Source: Blepharisma stoltei (Eukaryota; Ciliophora; Heterotrichea; Heterotrichida; Blepharismidae). Taken from it: a stretch of 64,000 bases of DNA. The translations under genes were made by a program, and so were the position numbers. The stretch covers positions 992,001 to 1,056,000 of the forward strand of contig CAJZBQ010000062.1 in NCBI GenBank assembly GCA_914767885.1. The letters are read 5' to 3'. Within the stretch, counting starts at the first letter, position 1; each line of letters starts with the position of its first letter. Shown piece by piece: positions 46,600 through 58,056 of the stretch. The notes under the pieces were generated by a model. It was given only the letters and a program-made list of their open reading frames with translations, ran no database searches and was not told the DNA's origin.

Positions 46600-47140
46600 A
46601 ATGAGCTTTATGACTCACTTTTCCTGATCTTCCACAATTTCTTTTCTTTTTTCTTCATTTTTGTCGATTTCTTTCCTCTCGCCTCATTCTTCAATTCCAT
46701 TATCTTTACTACCTTTATCACTTTCGTTGCTTCCGTTACTTTACCAGTTCCACAAATTTCATTACTTTTGTCACTTTTTCTGCTTTCATTTCGGGTTTTT
46801 CTAATTCTTTGGATGTTTTGATTTTTGATAGTCTTTTGTTTCAATATTTAGCTCTTTCAACCTTTTCAGTCTTTTCTTTTTTTCTTCTAATTTTACTGAT
46901 TTTTCCTCAAAGATTTCCTATGCCTTTTATTCATTTCTATTACACATTATTTTCCTAGGCTGTTTTTCAAAGTAGACTATTAGTCTTTCAAATGTTTTGT
47001 CTTCCCTTGCTAGTTCCTTCATCGAATCTTTCTTCTTCCTCAATATCTCCGATTTCTTCGTTGCATCCTTCTTCTAGCTCTCTTCTCCTTTTTCTAGTAT
47101 CTCCTCCCACTTAGCTAAAACTTCGTCCAAGCCTTAATCA
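46600..47140 (-). pseudogene. Decayed coiled-coil-like coding sequence
   Basis: A 540-bp stretch with very strong strand bias: C/T-rich on plus, purine-rich on minus. Minus-strand translation gives broken charged runs such as LDEVLAKWEEILEKGEES near 47120 and an open frame at 46608-46844 rich in Lys, Glu and Arg (VTEATKVIKVVKIMELKNEA). Frames shift and stop repeatedly. Either an old coiled-coil gene or purine-rich low-complexity DNA; it sits between M14 and gene C. Confidence 0.35.
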
Positions 47141-47322
47141 TCTCATGAGTACTATTATTTTTTCGATAGTATTTTTTTATGCGAAAATGACACTGTAGGT
47201 TTTTTTATAGTATGGTTTTAAAATATTTTTTAATTCACTGTAATTTACCGATTAGTTATTTTTCATAATTACCTGTTCATATAAGCCTTATTCCTATATT
47301 TTATGTGTGTGGTAGTAATAAA

Positions 47323-50300
47323 ATGTTGAAAGGAACTGTCATTTGGGCCTGCGTGCTCACAATTCTCAGTTTTACAGCTGCTTCATCAAAGTTTAACGCT
47401 TGGGACCTCACCAGCGACTCTCAGTTCGTATTGAAATCGCTCGCAGAAATTCGTCAGCAAGCCCACCTATACAAGCCTTTAAGGATTCATATTCAGATGA
47501 TCGAAGAATCCTTCAACAATGACGAAACCAATAAAAATTTGCAGTCAGCCTTAGCCACTTCAGCTAAATTAATGTCTGATTTACTATACTTTTATTAAAA
47601 AATATAAGCTAATACAAGACAATAAGTATCTAGATTTATATAAAAATCAAAATTTCTTTAAAAAACCTATAAAAATTTTTGATTAAAAAAAATACTCATT
47701 AAGCCTACAACAGGCAAGCTAAGGCTTAGCGAGAATAATCAATGCACAGATATCCTGTTAAGCCAGGTGATTCAAAGCAAAGATTTATCCGCGGATATCA
47801 CTATATTCGCTGCTAATAATGAAGAAAAGGGAGAAATTGCATCCTCAAAGAAGTGTGAAGTGTACGAAAATAAGACTATTAGGTCTTTAGCTCTGGAAAT
47901 TAATGCTGAAAAATTTATGAAGCTAGATGAACTTTCACAGGCCAAAGAACTTTGTATTGCAATCTCTAAAGCCTTATATGAAGATAAGGAAGTGGAAAGA
48001 CAAATGCTGATCAGCGAGATAGGGAGAGTTTTCGCCAAAGAGAGAGAAATAAAAATAGCACCAATTCTCGGAGTTTGTCAGGCTGGTCAAGGCTTAAACT
48101 TTAAATTAGTTAAAGAGAAGCCCCCTATAGCCCTCAGGATACTAACGTCTCCGTATGATGCTTCGCCGCTTCTTACCAGCTGGGTCACTATGCCCTAAGC
48201 AACGGGTTCGCCTTCCAGAAAATTCGAAAGGAACTTCTCTGGCAGGGCTGCTGACAAATGAACCTGAAGCCCAGGGCACAACGCCTGGTATCTCGTAAAA
48301 GATTTGCCCGATTTGTCAAATGACACTTTTAACCTTGCTAGGCTTCCCCTTTCTAACTCCAGTGTGCAATCTCCTCAGAATGTAAAATTTGATCTTTATT
48401 TAAGTATGCGGTCGGCTAATTCCAGCATTGCACCCCAACCAGTTAAGCTCTAGCATATACATTCTTCTGGATGATGTCTCCCTCTCACAAGATTCCCGGC
48501 TTTCCAAATGAACCTATCTGGAACAGGTGTAAAGGGGGCGAATTGTCTCAGCACGCCATTTTAATGTATTTCTGGTCAAAACTATTGTTTAATTTGCGCT
48601 GATAAAGAGAATTGCCAAACTTGTGATGACGGCTATTTTGTAAATTGGAATGGATATTGCTCTGCTTGTAATACGAACTGCGCGACGTGTCAAACAAGTG
48701 CTGAAAATTGTTTGACATGTTCTGATTCCACTCATATGTCAGCTGCTCCAGCCTGTGCTTGCCCAGCTAACGCAGTTCTCTCAGGAACTACTTGTACTAG
48801 CAACGCCGGCTATTACTTCAGCACTAACACTATTTGTTCTGCTTGCAATACTAACTGTGCTACTTGTACCACAAGCGCTACTAACTGTGCAACTTGCTCA
48901 GATCCCACTCATATGTCAGCTGCTCCAACCTGTGCTTGCCCAGCTAACGGAGCTCTCTCAGGAACAACTTGCTCTTGCAACACCGGATATTATTTTTGCG
49001 CAAACACTTTCTGTTGTGCTTGTAATACGAACTGTGCGACGTGCCAAGTAAGTGATGGAAACTGTTTGACATGTTCTGATCCCACTCATATGTCAGCTGC
49101 TCCACAATGTTCCTGCCCAACTAACGGAGCTCTCTTAGGAACAACTTGCACTTGCAACGCCGGCTATTACTTCAGCGCAAACACTGTCTGTTCTGCTTGC
49201 AATATGAACTGCGCGACGTGTCAAACAAGTGCTGGAAACTGTTTGGTATGTTCTGATCCCACTCACATGTCAGCTGCTCCAATCTGTGCTTGCCCATCTA
49301 ACGGAGCTCTCTCAGGAACTACTTGTACTTGTAACGCCGGATTTTATTTTATCAGAAACACTATCTGTTCTGCTTGTAGTATGAACTGCGCTACTTGTAT
49401 CACAAGCGCTGAGAACTGTGTAACTTGCGCTAATACAACTCATATGTCAGTTGCTCCAGCCTGTGCTTGCCCAACTAACGGAGCTCTCTCAGGAAATACT
49501 TGCACTTGCAACGCCGGCTATTACTTCAGCTCAAACACTGTCTGTTCTGCTTGTAATACGAATTGTGCGATGTGCGAAGTAAGTGATGGAAACTGTTTGA
49601 GATGTTCTGATCCCACTCATATGTCAGCTGCTCCAGCCTGTGCTTGCCCAACTAACGGAGCTCTCTCAGTAACAACTTGTACTTGCAACACCGGCTATTA
49701 TTTTAGCGCAAACACTGTCTGTTCTGCTTGCAATACGAACTGCGCTACTTGCACCTCAAGCGCTGACAACTGTGTAACTTGCGCTGATACAACTCATATG
49801 TCAGCTGCTCCAGCCTGTGCTTGCCCAACTAACGGAGCTCTCTCAGGAAATACTTGCACTTGCAACGCCGGCTATTACTTCAGCTCAAACACTGTCTGTT
49901 CTGCTTGTAATACGAATTGTGCGATGTGCAAAGTAAGTGATGGAAACTGTTTGACATGTTCTGATCCCACTCACATGTCAGCTGCTCCAGCCTGTGCTTG
50001 CCCAACTAACGGAGCTCTCTCAGGAACAACTTGTACTTGCAACACCGGCTATTACTTCAGCTCAAACACTGTCTGTTCTGCTTGTGATTCTAATTGCGCT
50101 GCATGTAGTGGAACTGCCAATATCTGTTTAACTTGCGTTGATACAACTCATATGTCAGCTGCTCCAACATGTGCTTGCCCAGCTAACGGAGCGCTCTCAG
50201 GAACTTCCTGTACTTGCAACGCCGGATATTACTTCAACTCAAATACTGTCTGTTCTGCTTGTAATAATAGCTGCGCTACTTGTACCATAAGCGCTAGCAA

Positions 50301-50796
50301 CTGTATAACTTGTGTGGATCCCACTCATATGTCAGCTGCTCCAGCTTGTGCTTGCCCAGCAAACGCCTCCCTCTCAGGATCAACTTGCATTTGCAACGCC
50401 GGCTATTACTTCAGCTCAAACACTGTCTGTTCTGCTTGTAAAGACTCTACGTATATGTATTTAGATACTGTTACAGGGACATGCAAATGCTTGGATCCTC
50501 ATGCTTCTTTTGATCAGACTTCTAAAATTTGTCAGTGTATTCAAGGCTATTATATGTCAAGTTCAGGAACATGTCAGCCTTGCATCCCACCTTGTGCTCA
50601 ATGCTCTAGTTCAGCGACCTTTTGCACAGTGTGCGATGATTTTGCGAATATGAACTTAAATGTGACCAGAGGCACTTGCTCATGCAAAGATCTCAATTTT
50701 CAGTTTAATCCATGATTGAAAACTTGCCAATCTAATCCTGATTGCAATTGCAATCAATGCGGCACCACAATAAATATCATCAATTTCAACTTTTAA
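47323..50796 (+). CDS. Cysteine-rich secreted/surface protein C with ten 59-aa repeats, split by two insertions
   Basis: Signal peptide MLKGTVIWACVLTILSFTAA, identical to A (an in-frame ATG at 47305 adds six residues). Segments 47323-47586, 47695-48090 and 48580-50796 give 2877 nt, 958 aa. Joins: SDLLL-IKPTTG (TA pointer) and VCQAGQ-NYCLICADKENC (retroposon removed). The Cys-poor domain is followed by ten repeats of 59 residues (THMSAAPACACPTNGALSG, then TCTCNAGYYFSSNTVCSAC) and then by the same C-terminal segment as A and B. TGA at 50713-50715 is Trp where A and B have TGG (FNP-W); ends INIINFNF, TAA at 50794-50796. Read with the standard code it would lose its last 26 residues. Confidence 0.87.
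47587..47694. mobile_element. Insertion C1 in gene C (IES candidate, TA)
   Basis: 108 bp between TA at 47585-47586 and 47693-47694, at the same codon as B2. Very AT-rich. Confidence 0.87.
48091..48579 (-). mobile_element. GC-rich SINE-like retroposon S4 in gene C
   Basis: 489 bp between CTGGTCAA direct repeats (48083-48090 and 48572-48579). Read on the minus strand it begins near ATTAAAATGGCGTGCTGAG, like S2, and ends at the left in an AT-rich tail. Removal restores the reading frame. Confidence 0.83.
48733..50447 (+). repeat. Ten in-frame 177-bp tandem repeats of gene C
   Basis: The HM(S)AAP codons recur at 48733, 48910, 49087, 49264, 49441, 49618, 49795, 49972, 50149 and 50326: nine spacings of exactly 177 bp. 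Substitutions occur, but no unit has changed length. Confidence 0.93.
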
Positions 50797-51666
50797 GTAG
50801 AATTAGATAATAATTTTATAAAAGTTTATTCTAATTTTAATTTATTATAATTATTAATTTAAATTTCTTTTGACATACCCTGGTGAGATTAATTAGAAAG
50901 TTTCAATATGATAAACCCTTATTTTTTAATCAGAAATTTGCATCTTGTTGATAAGATAAATAAAAATATAATACTTGGTACATTAAATACATAAAAAAAT
51001 ATAAAATTTAAAGGAAATTATTAACTTTTTATATAATATTGAAAATTTAGTATAACTCAAGATTTATCATAAAATTGGGGCTATGGGTGCTACAATTTAT
51101 ATAAATAGCTGATTCAAAGTTAATAGAGCGAAATAAGAGTGAGCTAAACAAATCTAATATTTTATCAGATTAAATCATATGATATTTTTTAAATTTTAAG
51201 TAAGCGTTCTCTTTATGTAAAGGATTGGATTATCCTTCAATTTATAAAATAAAATAAGTTATGAGAGCTAGTTAAAAATAAGAGTGAAACCGCATAATCA
51301 CTATCTCTTATTTTAGGCTTAAATAATTCATCTTAATTATTTTGCTATGGCAATTGCTTTGAAACTTATAAATAAAATAATAATTAAGCTAGTCTTCAGC
51401 TCAGTAAGTATCAGAAAATGTTAATTTTGGCTTTTATTTCTAAAACTGCGCAGATAAATGCTATTAATAGAATAAAAAGATAGAAAAGAATAAAATAATG
51501 CGTATTGATATATAGATTGGGTAGCTTTAGTGTAATTAATGTAAATTATAAGTAAATAGGAAATATTTTAATTTTTTAAGCAAAAATAAAGCAAAGCATT
51601 TGTTATACGCATTAGTAAGATAAACTCTATAATAAAGCTGCTAGCAGTAAGTAAAAATTATAATAA
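50797..51666. other. 3' flank of gene C and spacer
   Basis: First 500 bp resemble the flanks of A and B. Near 51575-51650 a block (AAGCAAAAATAAAGCAAAGC and neighbours) recurs at about 60985-61060. Confidence 0.5.
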
Positions 51667-52287
51667 AATTCATACTTTTGGCTGTATTCTGCTTGCGGTG
51701 CAGGCTGCAAAGTATGTACAAGCTCAACTGTTTGCACAACATGTTATGATACAAGTACTTTCTCAACTCTTAAAAATGGCGTTTGTGGTTGCACTGATCC
51801 TAGCCAAAGTTTCAATGACCAAGGCTTCTGCACATGCAACTCTGGATATTTCTTAAATGCAGATACATGTGTAGCATGTGGTAAAGGATGTAAAACTTGC
51901 AAAAGTGCAACATCATGCAAATTCTGTTGGGATACCAAGAATGGAGTAGCAAAAACCGATGGAACTTGCTCTTGCATATTAGCTGGCCAAGAATATGATT
52001 CTACTGAGCATGCATGTAATTGCCTTGTCCACACTTATGGAAATTACACCACTAAGAAATGTGAAACATGCAGTATAGGTTGCAGCGCATGCACAAACTC
52101 TACACTTTGTGACGAGTGTTACGACTCCACAAATATGCAAGAAGATAAAGACGGGACTTGTAGTTGTAAAGATGACGACCAGAGATTCTCGACTTCGAAT
52201 GAAAAGTGCATTGATAGAGGAGATAGTGCAATTGGGTTGACTTTCTCTTGGGTCTTGCTTATTTCTGCAATGATCTTCTCGCTTTAG
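51667..52287 (+). pseudogene. Orphan 3' part of a cysteine-rich GPI-type surface protein (D)
   Basis: Open for 206 codons without any ATG at its left edge, ending in TAG at 52285-52287. Cys-rich repeats like those of A-C (CSACGAGCKVCTSSTVC within CGAGCKVCTSSTVCTTCYD, CTDPSQSFNDQGFCTCNSG) end in a hydrophilic spacer and hydrophobic tail (DRGDSAIGLTFSWVLLISAM, then IFSL), the layout of a GPI-anchor signal that A, B and C lack. TAA at 51664-51666 blocks the frame upstream. Either the gene's 5' part lies beyond an insertion whose edge is near TA at 51685-51686, or it is a truncated copy. No matching 5' segment is found within 900 bp. Confidence 0.65.
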
Positions 52288-53710
52288 ATAACTAATTTAA
52301 GCTAGATAATTTGCTTCTAATTCGCCCCTTGGCTTACTAACAAAATTATTGAATTTTCTTTAAAATTTACGCTTCAGCACTAAAAGTAAATATCAAAATA
52401 ATTATTGGCTTCCTTTATAGGCCTTAAGGTTCTCTATTTATCACAAAATTTAAGAAGTTGAAATTCTTATCTTGAAGTTAATTTTAGAATAAAAATATAT
52501 CTATTAGTCTCAAATTAAAGGAAAAACTTAGCTCATAGACATAATTATTATATTTTATTAGCAATTTTAATTTAGTTTATGTAATATTAAATATCTGTAG
52601 ATATATAGTTTTCTCTGCAGCTTCTGAAAAGCTAATCTCTTATTTTAGAGTTTTATATAGCATCTAAGTTTCTGAATAATGCCATGAAAAATTAACTAAT
52701 GAATTAGATCTTATGAGATTTTACAGAAAAAGAAGTAAAATGGTCGAATTATTGCTAAGTCCAGTCTTGAAGCATAACCATAAACTATTTTTGGCTTATT
52801 TAAAAGGTAAAAATTATAAGCATTATTATGGATTATTAAGATATAAAAAAGGGTGAGTTTATAAGATTTTTGCATTATTTTAGTCGAACTGTAAAGTAAT
52901 TGCTTTTATATTTAAAAATTTCGTATTGTAATTGACATCCAAGATTTTTTCTAATTTTAATAGCCTTAATTCTATACTGAAAATGAATTTTTAGAATATA
53001 AATTAGAATCTTTATCAATTCAATATAGTTTAGCACTACTTTTAATTCATTAAATTAAGCTTCATTTACTATTATATGATTGTGCCAATTATAAAAAGAT
53101 AAGGAGTTTCATAGTATACATTTTTACCTTCCATAATTAATTTAAAAATATTTCACATCAAACAGCTGATAAATTTTCGAAATAGCAAAATAATTAAAAT
53201 AATATCCCATAGTAAAATTATCAGTTCTGATAAATAATAATATTTCTATTATCTAGCAAAAAAAACCCTCTAAAACTAAAATTTCTTATGTTATTTTTTT
53301 AAGAGAGCTAAAAACTTGCAAAAATTATAGCATCAAAAACTTCAAAACACAAAGGCGTTGCTTATAATAATACCCTAGGCAATCAATAATAAGCCCTAAG
53401 CTTATTTTTGGCTTTTTAAGATGGAAATAAAAAAAATGTTTTACCTTATGCCCTTTTATTCTGTTAAACTGATTATTCAAATAGGCTATTTTATTATTTT
53501 GAATATTTTGGTATTAATTTTAGCTAAATTTCATGGAACCAAATAATCATATTCTGAATTTGAAAATGGAATTTATTGATAAAATATCAAGTCAATCAAA
53601 AATCCTGAAAGACTTAATATTTTTTTGTTACCTGTATGCAGCTAATTTTCTCCCTAATATTCGGGCAAATCATAAATTAATTTATGCAATAAATTTCCCT
53701 TATTTTCACA

Positions 53711-53805
53711 AGCTAAGCTTTATAATCCTGGGATCAGTAAAGCAGCTACTTCATATTTATTACAATTAATTATCAAATATTTGTAACAGCTAGTATAAAA
53801 ATGGA
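53711..53805 (-). repeat. Conserved 3'-flank element E12 (gene Z9)
   Basis: Duplicate of E10, 314 bp beyond the Z9 stop; GTAACAGCTAGTATAAAAAT with GGATCATC. Confidence 0.72.
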
Positions 53806-54118
53806 TCATCGAATCATAATTTCAAATGACACTGCTACTGTTTTATGATGCACTAAAAATTATCTATTATTTAAATACTGCTGTCTAGCTGTTTGCCTTG
53901 CCTTCTGCATTTAATAGCTATAAAAAGCTATATCATTGCGAAGATTTAAGATTTGAGTTTAATATATGAATCAACATTTAATGGGTTTACTGATCTAGAA
54001 GATTAAAGTTGAATTAAATAATTTTATTTACTTATAAAAAACTTTTTAAGCAGCTCTCTAAAATAATATTTATATATTAGTATTCCAGACTAATTTTTTA
54101 TAAAACTAAACAAAAAAT

Positions 54119-54819
54119 TTAAGCTTGAATTTTTAACCTTTCGGATTTGATGACAACTTTACAAGATCTAGACTTATGGTAGCTCTGCAAATAGCAAAAC
54201 TGGCACATTCCTTTAGCATAGAGCAGACGATCTTGGTGTGGGCAACTCCAAGCTTTTTTGTGTCGCCCACTTTTATGGTAGCAATTGCTGCACATACTCT
54301 TGGCATAGTGGCGTCTATTCGCATGAGGGCAAGCAGTGATTCTCTTATGTGCGCCTCTTGCTGGGCGCCTTTTAGAAACCTCTTCAGGATTTTCCTTAGA
54401 CTCACCTTCTTCTTCAACTTCGCTATCTTCGCAAGAAAATATATTACTCCCCTTTTTGAGCGAATAAAAAAATTATTTTATATTAAAATAATAAATTATA
54501 AAAAACTCCAGAAAATAAATATTAATTTAAGTTATAAAATGTTTTAGAATGAAAGTTATCTAAAAATTTATCGCTAGAGATTTCATTATAGTAAATGTCA
54601 TTTATATATAAATATAATTTTATAAGAACATTTTATATTAAAATTTTTTACTAACTAACTATAGAGTTTTTCCTATAATATATAGCGATTTCCAAAGGTT
54701 TACCCGGTCATAGAGGGCGAATTAGGAAGTCTTAGGCTAGATCCTTCTTCTGAAAATTTGAATATCAAGGAAAACATCCCTGAAAAAACATTGAGTTTAT
54801 CCTTATAATTCTCACTCAT
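54119..54819 (-). CDS. Double CxH-CxxC small protein Z9, split by a 278-bp TA insertion
   Basis: Duplicate of Z7. From ATG at 54817-54819: NVFSGMFSLIFKFSEEGSSL then RLPN, insertion 54447-54724, IFSCEDSEVEEEGE, linker, first module with RRHYAKSMCSNCYH, second module CPHQDRLLYAKGMCQFCYL, tail SCKVVIKSERLKIQA, TAA at 54119-54121. Total 423 nt, 140 aa after removal. Both modules are intact and the frame is open, so this copy appears functional despite many substitutions relative to Z7. A longer frame at 54133-54417 in another register is a shadow. Confidence 0.85.
54447..54724 (-). mobile_element. Degenerate foldback MITE in Z9 (IES candidate)
   Basis: TA at 54445-54446 and 54723-54724; orthologous to the insertion in Z7 and 20 bp shorter. 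Confidence 0.82.
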
Positions 54820-55064
54820 CTATATTATAGTATTTTTTTGTTTATTTTTAATGAGTTTACTATTTTTTATGTCCTTTTTATCGCAGTAATAAAGCATTAT
54901 CTTTTTAAATTTAGACTTGCTCATTCTTTAGTATAGAAATATTATATATTATCCACCAATCCACCCTATAAATGGAACAACCAACATGAATTACAATTAA
55001 AACATTAAAGAAGCCCAAAAACTGAAAAGTCAAATAAATGCTTCTATTGATAAATATTGCTTAT

Positions 55065-55300
55065 AGGTATTGCCTTTAAATTGCCTGATAAGGAGTTAAG
55101 GATGGAGAGCTTCTATCTCCAGTTGGTCTGGCCAATTTAGATTGGTTAAGCCTACTGGAGAGCTGCCAATTGAACTACAAGAGGCTCATTTGCCTACTCT
55201 TCAGTTGGTTTGGCCAACCTGAGTTAGCCAGACCAACTGGAGATAGGAACTGCATATCCTTATGCCCTTATCAGGCTACGTTTAGGCAATGCCTATATAT
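55065..55300. repeat. Inverted-repeat island (copy 2), enlarged
   Basis: Same arms as the island at 29706 but with about 60 extra bases including a second CTATCTCCAGTTGGTCTGGCC facing AGACCAACTGGAGATAG, making a larger foldback. Confidence 0.68.
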
Positions 55301-56323
55301 TTTCTTTAATTTTAAGATCTTTGCTAATAAAGAAAATTTAGAAAATTTTTCAAAAATATAAGTCATATAAATAAATAGAAAAATAGAAGTAATTTTAAAA
55401 AAACGCTAATTTTTATCGAGTAAGGAAGGTTTTTAATAAAAGTTTAGAAAATTGCTAAATTTTAATTTTTTTGAAGTATTTCATCCAAACGCCATTATTT
55501 GAACAAAATGGAAAATGGAACTTTTTTATGATGTGGATATTTTGTCTTTTTAAGCTTATCTAGTTAGGGATAATTATGAATAATTAAATCTTGATAATAA
55601 TTATAATAGCTTTCATTTATTGCTTAGGTTTATAGTTATGTAAAATCGAATATAGAGATAGAAAATCTGGAATTTCAATATTATATAAAAATCATATATA
55701 ATGATTCAAAATTTTATTGTTTTATGTTTAAGATTCAAATATTTATTATAAGATCCATAAATTATTTATTCATTCGCAAAGATAACCAAATTTTTTGGAA
55801 TTTAATGGTCTTCATTATGATACTCTGATAAAACTTTTTAGATATTACATTAAAGTTGCAAGACTTTTACACTCTCAGCCAATTGCCTGGAAATTCCAAT
55901 GCAGTTCACGAGGAATTGATATTGTTTAAAATATTTCTGGCTATATAAAAACCTTTCAAAATAGGATTGGCGAATCCCAATATACTTTGATGTATAATAA
56001 AATCTCAAAGTTTAGATAGATTGCAATTAATTTAAAATTATTTGAGCATAAATCAGCAAATAGAAGCATTAGATTTCTCAGAATCATTAAAAAGTATTTG
56101 AATTTATATTTAAATTCCAAAAACGAAATTTATAAATTGCGCAAAATTCATAATACCTTCTGCTTTAATGACAAGAATTAGGTATTAAGATGAAAATAAA
56201 AAAAATAATTTTGGCTTAATAATTCGTTCTTTATTACGCTGTGCACTAAATTATTTCTTTATTATTTGAAAATTTAATTTTAAGCAAAAATTTAAAAGAG
56301 CTTTATGGCAATATCTGTGTATA

Positions 56324-56950
56324 ATGATTAAGATTAAGATTACGCTGGGTATTTAAGGTCCCTACTACGTCCGAGGTCGCATGCCACGGTTTCCCGTGTG
56401 GTGGCAGAGCGTTCACCAAGCCCGGGCCGAAAACCCCGGTTTCTCGGTAGAGGTATTGTCAAGGGCCGTCTTATACCGGCTTTGCTGACCACCTCCATTT
56501 CCAACTTGGATCGTCGCCTAAGTTTACGCCAACTCCGCTTCGTCGTCCGCCAGATCTGCCCATTGAAGGGCACCTTTTCAACTGGAGAGACCCCCGTCTC
56601 GATGTCTAACTCGCCTCCCCTCTTTTCCGGTCATCCCGAGAAAGAACTCAACAGCTTTCGCCATTCGGGGCGAGCCACTAAAGCAGCTTAGGCAGGTAAT
56701 TCACCCTGCCTCATTTCGGGCACTCACTGGGCTGAGCGCTGCTGGCAAAAAGAAGTCACGAATAACTGCCCATGGGTCTGGTCGCAAAAACAGCGGTTCT
56801 CGCGCTTAGGCCTCTCGCTTCGAGGTCCCGGACGTTGTTGGGCTAATTCCTGGCTCCAAAAACCATGCCCGGATATACATGGGTAACCACCACTGGGAGG
56901 GTGGGTCGGTCGCCATACGCCATTTTATGTATATGCAATATCTGTGTATA
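56324..56950 (-). mobile_element. GC-rich SINE-like retroposon S1b (second copy of S1)
   Basis: Flanked by the 16-bp direct repeat GCAATATCTGTGTATA (56308-56323 and 56935-56950). On the minus strand it begins TATACATAAAATGGCG and ends (AATCTT)n, closely matching S1 along its whole length. Lies in spacer. Confidence 0.88.
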
Positions 56951-58056
56951 TAATGATGGACATATTATGTGAATAAATAAAAATTTAGAAATAACCTTAA
57001 TATGTCGAATATAAATCCTTGCAAACACTTTTACCATTAATTTAATTGCCACTCAGAAACAAATTTAAAAGAACAATAAAAATCGATTTTTTCTAAAAAT
57101 TTATTTTAATTAAAAAAGCTAATTAAAGCTAAATAATTCAGGACATATTAAAATTTCATTAAATGGGTTTTTCAGCATAGATCTTGATTTTTAAGGATGG
57201 AGTAAAAAAGGGTTTAAGTCAATTTTTTATATATTAACACAACTGAATTAAATGCAAGAATTCATATTCAATTATATAATTAAAATAATAAAGGATTTAA
57301 GAATATAGTCTCGCTATTTATTTAATCATCTAGAATAATTGCATTTTTACTCACTCTTAATTTTCTCGCTAATATATATATGGCAATCTTGTTCTTTTGT
57401 CATCAAAGTTCAGCTTAATAGGCCTTGATCAGTAATGTGGCTCACTCATATTTTATATTTGGTAAATAAAATTTTGTAACAGCTAGGCTTGGAAATTGCT
57501 AGAATAATGAGAAATTCAATATTATGATTAAACTTAATATGTAAAGATTATCTTTTTATTTAGCAAGATATTGTGTTAGCTACATCCTACTCCATAATAC
57601 CTTTAAATGCATTTCAGCATAATTTTCGATATTTTCCTGATTTACATTAAAATCAATACAATTATATCTACTTAATAAAAGGTAACTCTTAATCGGTCGA
57701 ACTATAAATTCTGTCATATTTTTCAGGAGAATAGTTGTATTAGAGCAATTTAAGCTCTAAGGCTTAAAGCCATAAAACAATTTCCAATAAAATAAAAATG
57801 TTCTCATTATTGATGACATCACTGTATAAACATTTTTATATAAATTTGTTAATTAAAACCGAGGATAAAAGGTAAGCAATGCCTTCCTTAGTTTAACCGC
57901 TAAAATAGTCCCTCAGACCCACTCTAACTGGATCTAAGCAATTCTTTATTTATAGCAATTAACTGATTACTCTAATGCCTTCATCACATAACTCTAAGAT
58001 TTTATATATTATTGGTTTTACTAGCCATTTTAGATAACTCAACCTAAAGTTAAACA
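56951..58056. other. AT-rich spacer
   Basis: Holds element E13; no gene seen. Confidence 0.5.
57405..57492 (-). repeat. Conserved 3'-flank element E13 (gene Z10)
   Basis: AAGTTCAGCTTAATAGGCCT then TGATCAGTAATGTGGC and TTTTGTAACAGCTAGGCTTG, 565 bp beyond the Z10 stop. Confidence 0.65.

Larger units (their letters stand above)
52350..56277. repeat. Segmental duplication, copy 2
   Basis: Collinear copy of 26890-30893 containing E12, Z9 with its insertion, and a longer version of the inverted-repeat island. Its right end is followed within about 50 bp by retroposon S1b. Confidence 0.85.

Noticed and set aside
47772-48038. Minus-strand frame antisense to gene C (and similar ones antisense to A and B)
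   Set aside because: Antisense shadows of the Cys-poor domain; composition rich in Ser and Leu as expected for a complement.
53533-53769. 78-aa plus-strand frame
   Set aside because: Broken by a stop in the duplicate copy near 28170 and overlaps the conserved 3'-flank element; not protein-coding constraint.
54133-54417. 94-aa minus-strand open frame
   Set aside because: It is a shifted register of Z9; the correct frame carries both zinc modules and continues through the insertion.
56340-56691. Frames of 77 and 97 aa in the S1b element
   Set aside because: Not conserved in register with S1, which has different breaks; the element appears noncoding.
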